A stretch of 51,997 nucleotides of DNA, taken from assembly GCA_017517135.1 (NCBI GenBank), contig JAFXAK010000001.1:1-51997 (forward strand), in the 5' to 3' direction. The position numbers were made by a program, and so were the translations under genes. Origin of the DNA: Clostridia bacterium. GTDB lineage: Bacteria > Bacillota > Clostridia > Oscillospirales > Acutalibacteraceae. The notes beneath the pieces are model-generated. The model had not been told where the DNA came from and did no database searches. It saw only the letters and a list, made by a program, of their open reading frames with translations. Shown in pieces: positions 41,340 through 47,327 of this stretch (within the stretch, counting starts at the first letter, position 1; the number at the start of each line of letters is the position of its first letter).

Positions 41340-42384
41340 TGTCCCACGCTCCCGAAACAAAGTCATAAAGGTTTTCTATGGGTGTCTTTTCAAGTATACA
41401 TTCTCCTGCTTTTGTTGGAATAACAAGAGTTATTGTGCCGCCTGCCCTTTTTTTATCGTGAAGTGCCGCCTTGCAAAGAGCCTCGGGAGTGATATCTGTT
41501 GAAAAGGGAAGAGCATTTTTTATAAGAAGCCTTGTGAGAATATCCAATGCATTTTTATCGCATTTTTCCGCCCTGATTGCCGCTTTTGTGATAAGCACCA
41601 TTCCCACAGCAACTGCTCTGCCGTGAGGAATTGTGTAGTCGGAATCAAGCTCAATGCCGTGTGCGAGAGTATGTCCGAAATTAAGAAGCTGTCTTACTCC
41701 CGTATCGCGTTCATCCTCGTTTACTATATCTCTTTTTGCCTTTACGCATATTTCAATAACAGCGGAAATGTCATAATCTGCTTCAAGAATATCTAAAAGC
41801 TGAGGCTGATTTATCATACCGTACTTTATGACCTCTGCCATACCGTCGCTGTAAATCTCCCGCGGTAATGTTTTCAGAGTTTCGGGATCGCATAAAACCA
41901 TAGACGGCTGATAGAATGTACCTGCAAGATTTTTGCCCGATTCAAGGTCAATGGCTGTTTTTCCGCCTACGGAGGAGTCCACCATAGCTAAAAGAGTTGT
42001 CGGAATCTGTATGTATTTTATACTGCGAAGATAGGTTGAAGCGGCAAAGCCCGAAAGATCACCCACAACACCTCCGCCCAAGGCTACTATCATATCCGAA
42101 CGGGTAAAATGAGCGTTTGCAAGAGCGTTCCATATTTTAATAAGATTATCTGCACATTTTGATGCTTCACCGGGTGTTATTATAAATTCACTCACCTCGA
42201 AGCCGTTGTCCGTGAGAGAGTTTTTTACCGTTTCACCGTAAAGAGCAAAAACCGTGCTGTCGGAAATTATCATAATTTTGCAGTTTTTTCTTATTGTGCT
42301 TATATATGCACCGCAAGCTGCAATAAGTCCGTTTTCTATGAGTATATCGTAGGTGGTTGATGCTTCAACTTTTACTGTTTTCAT
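41332..42384 (-). CDS. aroB: 3-dehydroquinate synthase
   Basis: NAD-dependent cyclisation of DAHP to 3-dehydroquinate. Motifs: GGGVVGDLSGFAASTYLRSI near 103-122 (core GGGVVGD), QIPTTLLAMVDSSVGGKTAID near 126, NLAGTFYQP, DGMAEVIKYG near 180 with metal-ligand Glu, RQLLNFGHTLAHGIE near 231, and IPHGRAVAVGM near 253. 350 aa, normal. Five bases separate it from tyrA; it overlaps aroA by eight bases. Confidence 0.96.
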   Translation of the reverse strand: MKTVKVEASTTYDILIENGLIAACGAYISTIRKNCKIMIISDSTVFALYGETVKNSLTDNGFEVSEFIITPGEASKCADNLIKIWNALANAHFTRSDMIVALGGGVVGDLSGFAASTYLRSIKYIQIPTTLLAMVDSSVGGKTAIDLESGKNLAGTFYQPSMVLCDPETLKTLPREIYSDGMAEVIKYGMINQPQLLDILEADYDISAVIEICVKAKRDIVNEDERDTGVRQLLNFGHTLAHGIELDSDYTIPHGRAVAVGMVLITKAAIRAEKCDKNALDILTRLLIKNALPFSTDITPEALCKAALHDKKRAGGTITLVIPTKAGECILEKTPIENLYDFVSGAWDND

Positions 42385-42389
42385 AATTT

Positions 42390-43223
42390 TTATTTCCCGT
42401 CTATTTCTTCTTTTGCAATTCTTCCGTCTCTGAGAAGTCTGCAGAGTGTTTTTTCGTCATTTTCTTCCAAAGCCTTTTTGTATTCATTAAGCGAGGCGGT
42501 TATAAGGTCAAGCTCATGAATCAGACAGTCGGCATTTTCCAAAAACAGCTCTGTCCACATATTTTCATTAAGCCATGCAACTCTTGTCATATCCTTGTAG
42601 GAGCCTGCCGAAAAGCCGTTGTGAGATTTTGCCGTTTCGCTTTTAATATAGGCATTTGATACAAGATGCGCCATCTGTGAAGTAAAAGCAATCATTTTGT
42701 CATGTTCTTCGGCTGTTGTTACGGAGAACATACCGAAACCGGCAGGGGCTAACAGCTTTTTTATATCGTTTATAAGCTCTTTATTGTCAAAAACGGGAGG
42801 AACAAGTACCATAGGTGCGCCCTTAAACATATCGGAACGGCTGTGCTGTATACCTGAAAAATGTGTGCCTGCCATAGGATGTCCGCCAATAAAGGTAAAG
42901 CCGTATTCTTCTGCCTTTCGGAATCCTTTTTCGCATACATTCCTTTTTGTTCCGCACAAATCTATTACTGTACAGTCTTTACCGAAAAACCGTGAATTTT
43001 CTTCAAGATAATTTATTGTGGCTTTCGGATACAGTGCAATGAAAAGAATATCCAATGTTTTCAGATGATGTGTCTGCAGTCTTGCATCTGCAATACCTGA
43101 AATCACTGCATAGTCGAGTGTTTCCTCGTTTTTGTCGTATGCATATACGGTATGTCCCTTTGTTTTATAGGCTCTTGCCATTGAGCCGCCTATAAGTCCT
43201 AAGCCGATAATGCCGATTTTCAT
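42390..43223 (-). CDS. tyrA: Prephenate dehydrogenase (TyrA)
   Basis: Oxidative decarboxylation of prephenate to 4-hydroxyphenylpyruvate for tyrosine. NAD-binding fold at the N-terminus (IGIIGLGLIGGSMARAYK), LCGTKRNVCEK near 89, FIGGHPMAGTHFSGIQHS near 111 with catalytic His, VTTAEEHDKMIAFTSQMAHLVS (core HDKMIAFTSQMAH) near 179. 277 aa, no ACT domain. First structural gene of the operon, with AGGGTG seven bases before its ATG and the attenuator directly upstream. Confidence 0.94.
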   Translation of the reverse strand: MKIGIIGLGLIGGSMARAYKTKGHTVYAYDKNEETLDYAVISGIADARLQTHHLKTLDILFIALYPKATINYLEENSRFFGKDCTVIDLCGTKRNVCEKGFRKAEEYGFTFIGGHPMAGTHFSGIQHSRSDMFKGAPMVLVPPVFDNKELINDIKKLLAPAGFGMFSVTTAEEHDKMIAFTSQMAHLVSNAYIKSETAKSHNGFSAGSYKDMTRVAWLNENMWTELFLENADCLIHELDLITASLNEYKKALEENDEKTLCRLLRDGRIAKEEIDGK

Positions 43224-43236
43224 AATTTATCACCCT

Positions 43237-43314
43237 GAATAAAAAAATATGTGCTGCGGTTTTCACTGCAACACACAAAATCAAATATCTCATTTTGCAA
43301 AACAGATGAAAACC
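43237..43314 (-). promoter_or_regulatory. Attenuator terminator/antiterminator of the aromatic operon
   Basis: Minus strand. Terminator: TGTGTTGC (43268-43275) with GCAGCACA (43250-43257), one G-U, then a TATTTTTTT tract (43241-43249). Antiterminator: GGTTTTCATCTG (43303-43314), just after the leader stop codon, pairs with CAGTGAAAACC (43258-43268) as 8+3 bp with one bulged T; this uses the terminator loop and the end of its left arm, so the two cannot coexist. A third pairing, CTTTTACTT (43335-43343) with AAGTAAAGG (43313-43321), joins the Tyr/Phe codons to the stop region. The geometry is that of ribosome-mediated attenuation. Confidence 0.8.
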
Positions 43315-43315
43315 T

Positions 43316-43384
43316 TTACTTGTTTTTTTGCATAAAGTAAAAGCTAAAGTAAAAGTATTCAGCTGCGAAAGATACATTTTTCAT
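43316..43384 (-). CDS. Leader peptide rich in Phe and Tyr, controls the aromatic operon
   Basis: A 22-codon frame with AGGAGA seven bases before its ATG and about 25 bases after the predicted transcription start. It encodes MKNVSFAAE, then YFYFSFYF (residues 10-17), then MQKNK. Eight of 22 residues are Phe or Tyr and seven fall in a row of eight codons. It lies between the promoter and the terminator of an operon whose products are Phe and Tyr. By analogy with pheA/his-type leaders, stalling at these codons when Phe or Tyr tRNA is scarce would free the segment after the stop codon to form the antiterminator. The coding frame is certain from sequence; the regulatory role is inference. Confidence 0.85.
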   Translation of the reverse strand: MKNVSFAAEYFYFSFYFMQKNK

Positions 43385-43408
43385 AGTTAATTCTCCTGAT
43401 TGCAAATA

Positions 43409-43437
43409 AGTATAGCACGGTGAAATTTAATAATCAA
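43409..43437 (-). promoter_or_regulatory. Promoter of the aromatic operon
   Basis: Minus strand: TTGATT (43432-43437), 17 bases, TATACT (43409-43414). The start of transcription would be near 43402, giving a leader of about 180 bases before tyrA. Confidence 0.65.
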
Positions 43438-43536
43438 TATTTTTGTTGGATTTTATTATTAAAATTATTTAATATAATAGATTAATTTTTTTGTTAATTG
43501 AATTCTTATGATTTCTTTAAGACTTTCTGAAGATAC

Positions 43537-43565
43537 TTGTCGGTATTTTTTTCTCTTGTTATAAT
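43537..43565 (+). promoter_or_regulatory. Promoter of the PstS-like gene
   Basis: TTGTCG (43537-43542), 17 bases, a perfect TATAAT (43560-43565); the coding start follows 31 bases later after an AGGAG site. The stretch 43438-43536 shows nothing but A/T-rich sequence. Confidence 0.6.
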
Positions 43566-43596
43566 GAATTCAGAATAAAAAATCAGGAGTGCTTTT

Positions 43597-45102
43597 ATGA
43601 ACAAAAAAAATCTGTCTGTGTCCAAAACGGTGCTTATATGCATATGTATGACGCTTTTGTATTGTTTTTCTGTTGTGTGCTTTTCCTTTTTAGCCGATGG
43701 CGGTGTTGAAATAGGCCCTCTTGCTTTTTCATTTGATGTTCCCGAGCTTTTATGCTTTGTGCCTTTCTTCTTTCCTGTTATTGCGGATGTTATTCTGAGA
43801 ATAAAAACAGATATAAAGCCATACGCTACACTTATATCTGCCTTTGCCGCAGTTGTAATATGGTTTGCTTTTTATGTAATTTATCCGCACTCGGACAGAC
43901 CTATGCAAGCAGGAGAAAACTATGCATTTGTTATGATGGCTCTGATATGCTTTGCCGTCAGATGTGTGTACAGTATTGCAGATATAATTCTCCTTAAAAG
44001 ATATAAGCAAATAATTGCGGCTGTTATTGTTGCGGTTATCGGTATATCCTCACTTGTCGGTGGCTTTGTTTTTGAGAAGGATATTTACCGACTTGTTATT
44101 GAGCCTAATATCGGAACAGCTGATAAAACAGGCTCGTGGGGTTCAATCAATCAGAATGTTGTCCGTCCCGAAAACTGGGAACAGATAGTTACCGATTCAC
44201 CGTACAAGCTCGGAGAAATAGTATCCGTATTTGAAGACGGGTACACAAATAACTATTGCGATATGGGTACATACCCTTATATTGACGGTTCAACAGTCTG
44301 TGTTCCTATGGCGGTTGAGTTTGCAAGACAGCATTTAGGCTTTGAAGATAAAACAGCCAATCTGTTCGTACAGTTTTCCACTACTCATTATGCATATGAA
44401 AATCTTATGGATGAAAATGCAACATGTCAGAATTATGTGCATTACAAATTAGATGCTTTTATAAATATGGGAAATGTTGATCTTGTTATTGCAACCGAGC
44501 CCTCAGAGGAAGAACTCAGACAGGCACAGAGCCTCGGAATCAAGCTTGTTAAAAAGCCTGTTTGCTATGATGCCTTCGTTTTTATTACACATAAGGACAA
44601 TCCCGTTGACAGCCTTACGGTAGAGCAGATACAAAAGATATACACAGGAGAAATAAAAAACTGGAAAGAAGTCGGCGGTAAAAATGAGCCGATAAGAGCA
44701 TTTCAGCGTGAGAAAAATTCAGGCTCCCAGACTGCAATGGAAAATCTTGTTATGGGCGGCAGCGATATGATAGATCCTATTGAAATAAAAATTATAGAAG
44801 GTATGGGAATGTTGGTTGATGCTGTTGCAGAATATGAAAACAAAACTGCAAGTATCGGCTACACATACAGATATTATATTGATACTCTTTATAAAAACGA
44901 TAACATTAAAACCATTTTCGTAAACGGTGTTTCTCCGACGGATGAAAATATAAGAAACGGCAGTTATCCGTTTACCACTAACTATTACGGTGTTATAAAA
45001 GAGGGGGATGAAGAAGAAACAGGCGGAAAATTTCTTGAATGGATACTCTCCGATGAAGGACAGCAATGTGTCAGACAGGCAGGATATATAACATTGAAAT
45101 AA
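43597..45102 (+). CDS. PstS-like phosphate-binding domain on a five-helix membrane anchor
   Basis: Residues 1-160 hold about five membrane helices (near 9-31, 48-66, 73-96, 107-132, 138-158). Residues about 200-501 form a type-2 periplasmic-binding domain of the PstS kind: MGTYPYIDGSTVCVPMAVEFAR near 223, PVCYDAFVFITHKDNPVDSL near 325, and YTGEIKNWKEVGGKNEPIRAF (core YTGEIKNWKEVGG) followed by EKNSGSQTAMENL near 370. The binding loops resemble those for phosphate. A lipoprotein anchor is the norm; a polytopic anchor is unusual. No pstCAB genes follow, so it may be a sensor or a stand-alone capture protein. Monocistronic. Confidence 0.82.
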   Translation: MNKKNLSVSKTVLICICMTLLYCFSVVCFSFLADGGVEIGPLAFSFDVPELLCFVPFFFPVIADVILRIKTDIKPYATLISAFAAVVIWFAFYVIYPHSDRPMQAGENYAFVMMALICFAVRCVYSIADIILLKRYKQIIAAVIVAVIGISSLVGGFVFEKDIYRLVIEPNIGTADKTGSWGSINQNVVRPENWEQIVTDSPYKLGEIVSVFEDGYTNNYCDMGTYPYIDGSTVCVPMAVEFARQHLGFEDKTANLFVQFSTTHYAYENLMDENATCQNYVHYKLDAFINMGNVDLVIATEPSEEELRQAQSLGIKLVKKPVCYDAFVFITHKDNPVDSLTVEQIQKIYTGEIKNWKEVGGKNEPIRAFQREKNSGSQTAMENLVMGGSDMIDPIEIKIIEGMGMLVDAVAEYENKTASIGYTYRYYIDTLYKNDNIKTIFVNGVSPTDENIRNGSYPFTTNYYGVIKEGDEEETGGKFLEWILSDEGQQCVRQAGYITLK

Positions 45103-45113
45103 TAATTATCAAT

Positions 45114-45164
45114 ACAAGCAAAAAACGCCATATGTCAAATGCTGACATATGGCGTTTAGCTTGT
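45114..45164. terminator. Bidirectional terminator
   Basis: A 15-bp perfect stem (AAACGCCATATGTCA / TGACATATGGCGTTT) extended by an outer ACAAGC / GCTTGT, between the convergent PstS-like and CofE-like genes. Confidence 0.85.
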
Positions 45165-45170
45165 AATAAC

Positions 45171-46364
45171 TTATTCTGTTGTGTAGTTATCGAAATAACC
45201 CTGAATGAATACGATGGGAGTACCCTTGTCACCTGAGCCTGAGGTGAGGTCGCACAGAGAACCGATAAGGTCTGTAAGTCTTCTGGGGGTTGTGCCTTCC
45301 GAAGCCATCTGACCTACAAGGTTTGAATCCTTTTCAACAATCTTTGTTTTGATTGCTTCTTTGAGCTCATCACCGGAGAGATTTGCAAACTCATTATCAG
45401 CAAGGTATTTGAGCTTAAGCTCGTTGGGAGTGCCCTCAAGACCTGATGTATATGCGGGGGAAACAACGGGGTCTGCAAGCTCCCAGATTTTTCCTACGGG
45501 ATCCTTGAATGCACCGTCACCGTAAACCATAACCTCTATTTTCTTGCCTGTTGCCTTGAAGAGCTTTTCCTGAATTGCATCAACAACCGGCTGGCAGTCA
45601 CGGGGGAAGAGCTTGATCTGTTCTTCTGTTGCCTTGTTTGAGCCTAAAAGACCGTAATCAGCGTTATAACCGCTACCGTTTACGGGAGCATTGAGGATTT
45701 CATCAAGACCGAGTACCTTTTCAGCACCTGCATTTTTAAGGATACGCTTTGTGCGTGCTCTTGTGTGAATGTCACAGCAAAGAACATTCTTTGTGTAGTC
45801 AAGAATAGCCTTTGCGTTGTTTGCAAAGATTATTTCAACATCTGCACCCATTTCACGGATGAGACCTTCATAGTATTCAACATAGTCAACGCCTGTGAAG
45901 GTGTGCTTTTCATAGCCGAAGAGCTCACGGTATTTTTCGAGAGAAAGAACATCCTTGTAGGGGTCAATGCCCTTTTCATCAAGAGCATCAATGCTTATAA
46001 GGTGGTTACCTACCTCGTCAGAGGGATAGGAAAGCATAAGAACTACCTTTTTTGCACCCTTTGCAATACCGCGAAGACAGATTGCAAAACGGTTACGGCT
46101 GAGTATGGGGAAAATAACACCGACTGTTTCTCCTCCGAATTTTGCTTTAACATCCTGAGCAATGTCATCAACGCTTGCATAGTTACCCTGTGCACGGGCA
46201 ACTATAGCTTCTGTCATTGCAACGATGTCGCGGTCGTGGAACTTAAAACCGTCGTCAGCGGCTGCTTCAAGAACGGAATTAACTACGATCTCAACAATAT
46301 CGTCACCGCTTTTGATAATGGGGGCTCTTACACCTCTGGATACAGTACCTATGGTACGGCTCAT
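45171..46364 (-). CDS. CofE-like (F420-0:gamma-glutamyl ligase family) protein
   Basis: 397 aa from the ATG at 46364, with AAAGGAG eight bases upstream; a 12-codon extension is rejected. N-terminal TVSRGVRAPIIKSGDDIVEIV and DIVAMTEAIVARAQGN (residues about 47-62) resemble the ligase fold, as do LSRNRFAICLRGIAKGAKKVVL near 90 and the VMVYGDGAFKDPVGKIWELADP segment near 286. True CofE adds glutamates to coenzyme F420; no other F420 gene is present and clostridia generally lack the cofactor. A different amide-bond-forming role is likely. Own promoter with a perfect hairpin just after the start point. Confidence 0.7.
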   Translation of the reverse strand: MSRTIGTVSRGVRAPIIKSGDDIVEIVVNSVLEAAADDGFKFHDRDIVAMTEAIVARAQGNYASVDDIAQDVKAKFGGETVGVIFPILSRNRFAICLRGIAKGAKKVVLMLSYPSDEVGNHLISIDALDEKGIDPYKDVLSLEKYRELFGYEKHTFTGVDYVEYYEGLIREMGADVEIIFANNAKAILDYTKNVLCCDIHTRARTKRILKNAGAEKVLGLDEILNAPVNGSGYNADYGLLGSNKATEEQIKLFPRDCQPVVDAIQEKLFKATGKKIEVMVYGDGAFKDPVGKIWELADPVVSPAYTSGLEGTPNELKLKYLADNEFANLSGDELKEAIKTKIVEKDSNLVGQMASEGTTPRRLTDLIGSLCDLTSGSGDKGTPIVFIQGYFDNYTTE

Positions 46365-46400
46365 ATGGAACATCTCCTTTAGATGATAAAATACGGACAT

Positions 46401-46454
46401 TCAGGTTTCATAAACCTGACGATTAATTATAACAGTATAGATTCAAGTTTTCAA
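46401..46454 (-). promoter_or_regulatory. Promoter and 5' hairpin of the CofE-like gene
   Basis: Minus strand: TTGAAA (46449-46454), 17 bases, TATAAT (46426-46431). Directly downstream lies a perfect 8-bp inverted repeat (TCAGGTTT at 46401-46408, AAACCTGA at 46412-46419) that could be an operator or a 5' RNA stabiliser. Confidence 0.6.
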
Positions 46455-46546
46455 TATTTTTTTTAATTTTTTTTGCGGTAAATATTAATAAAATGCCTGT
46501 TTTTTTATCAGAAGTAAATATTTTGCGCACCAACACAAAAATATAC

Positions 46547-46575
46547 TTGATTTTTGAAAAATGCTGTTGTATAAT
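46547..46575 (+). promoter_or_regulatory. Promoter of tRNA-Leu(CAA)
   Basis: TTGATT (46547-46552), 17 bases, a perfect TATAAT (46570-46575); the tRNA starts 19 bases later. Confidence 0.7.
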
Positions 46576-46594
46576 AACAAAGCTAAACGAATAA

Positions 46595-46681
46595 GCCGAT
46601 GTGATGGAATTGGCAGACGTGACGGACTCAAAATCCGTTGGTAGCGATACCGTGTGGGTTCGAGTCCCACCATCGGCACCA
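46595..46681 (+). tRNA. tRNA-Leu (anticodon CAA)
   Basis: 87-base class II tRNA with encoded CCA. Acceptor GCCGATG / CATCGGC; anticodon stem ACGGA / TCCGT with loop CTCAAAA gives CAA, which reads UUG. Long variable arm and T-loop GGTTCGAGTCC are present. Confidence 0.96.
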
Positions 46682-46684
46682 AAC

Positions 46685-46712
46685 AAAAGACGATTCTTCG
46701 GAATCGTCTTTT
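46685..46712 (+). terminator. Terminator of tRNA-Leu(CAA)
   Basis: Twelve-bp perfect stem (AAAAGACGATTC / GAATCGTCTTTT) on a TTCG tetraloop. Confidence 0.85.
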
Positions 46713-46717
46713 GTTAT

Positions 46718-46905
46718 CCAATCCGAAGGATTGGTATGTAATCGCCGCAAGGCGTATGTAATCACGCAAAGCGTGTATGTAATCACCGCAGGTGTATTTC
46801 GCCTTCGGATTGATTACATACCTTTCTGCGAAAGGATTACATACATCCCTACGGGCTGATTACATACCGTCTGCGACGGATTACATGCACGGCTGCGTCG
46901 TGATT
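46718..46905. repeat. Hairpin-spaced repeat cluster A (TATGTAATC / GATTACATA)
   Basis: Three direct copies of TATGTAATC (46735, 46755, 46776) are followed by four inverted copies GATTACATA/G (46812, 46835, 46858, 46879). Each pair of copies is separated by a different small hairpin: CGCC/GGCG, CACGC/GCGTG, CACC/GGTG, CCTTTC/GAAAGG, CCC/GGG, CCGTC/GACGG. Stem sequences change while pairing is kept. The whole stretch is a large palindrome with hairpins within it. No coding capacity. Confidence 0.8.
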
Positions 46906-46931
46906 AAAAATTGAATCCGTTATCAACGCTC

Positions 46932-46972
46932 GCACCAAACAAAAGAGACTTGCAACATCAAGTCTTTTTTTG
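46932..46972 (+). terminator. Terminator hairpin within a tRNA-3'-end direct repeat
   Basis: GACTTG / CAAGTC stem followed by seven T. It is preceded by GCACCAAACAAAAGA, a 15-base exact copy of the tRNA 3' end and flank at 46676-46690. Confidence 0.65.
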
Positions 46973-46980
46973 TTGGTGTA

Positions 46981-47160
46981 TATGTCCGCATAACATAACT
47001 TCGTTTTGCGGCATTTATGACGCAAACATCATTTCGGTTTTAACCGAACATCATTCAAAAACGCGGACATAAAACGAAGTTGCCTTATGGCAAACGAAGT
47101 TGCTTTGCAAATGAAGTGTGCCTACGGCACAACGAAGTGCCCTGTCGGGCAACACGGATG
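46981..47160. repeat. Hairpin-spaced repeat cluster B (ACGAAGT)
   Basis: Four copies of ACGAAGT or ATGAAGT (47074, 47094, 47111, 47132) are spaced 17-21 bases, with small hairpins between: TTGCC/GGCAA, TTGC/GCAA, GTGCC/GGCAC, GCCC/GGGC. An inverted copy (ACTTCGT) lies at 46998. TATGTCCGC (46981-46989) and GCGGACATA (47063-47071) enclose further hairpins TTGCG/CGCAA and CGGTT/AACCG. Same architecture as cluster A with a different core. Confidence 0.75.
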
Positions 47161-47246
47161 TTTTTTTACTGCTATGAAATTATAATTTTATACACATTGC
47201 ACTTAAAGTGACGGATAAATTCTACATTTTATTTATACAATATTTA

Positions 47247-47275
47247 TTGCTTTTTTTCTTAAAAGCCTTTATAAT
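47247..47275 (+). promoter_or_regulatory. Promoter of the large secreted protein gene
   Basis: TTGCTT (47247-47252), 17 bases, perfect TATAAT (47270-47275). A second TATAAT at 47284 has no -35. The stretch 47161-47246 shows no other feature. Confidence 0.65.
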
Positions 47276-47327
47276 ATATTGTGTATAATGCATTGAATAT
47301 GTAAACTTTTGAAAGGAGTTGTTTTTT

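Noticed and set aside
43165-43377. 70-codon minus-strand frame overlapping tyrA's start
   Set aside because: It lies in another frame across the attenuator; the short leader peptide frame has the ribosome site and the aromatic codons.
43224-43437. T-box riboswitch ahead of tyrA
   Set aside because: Leader is too short and no T-box sequence or specifier stem was found; the leader-peptide layout explains it better.
46423-46686. Minus-strand frame reading GGTRTHTVSLPTDFESV
   Set aside because: It is the antisense of tRNA-Leu(CAA), a well-known false protein; no ribosome site or coding bias.
46906-46936. Remnant of a second tRNA-Leu
   Set aside because: The bases before the second GCACCA do not pair as a T-arm or acceptor stem.
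46718-47160. CRISPR array
   Set aside because: Repeats are only 7-9 bases, occur in both orientations and are separated by self-pairing hairpins; no cas genes.
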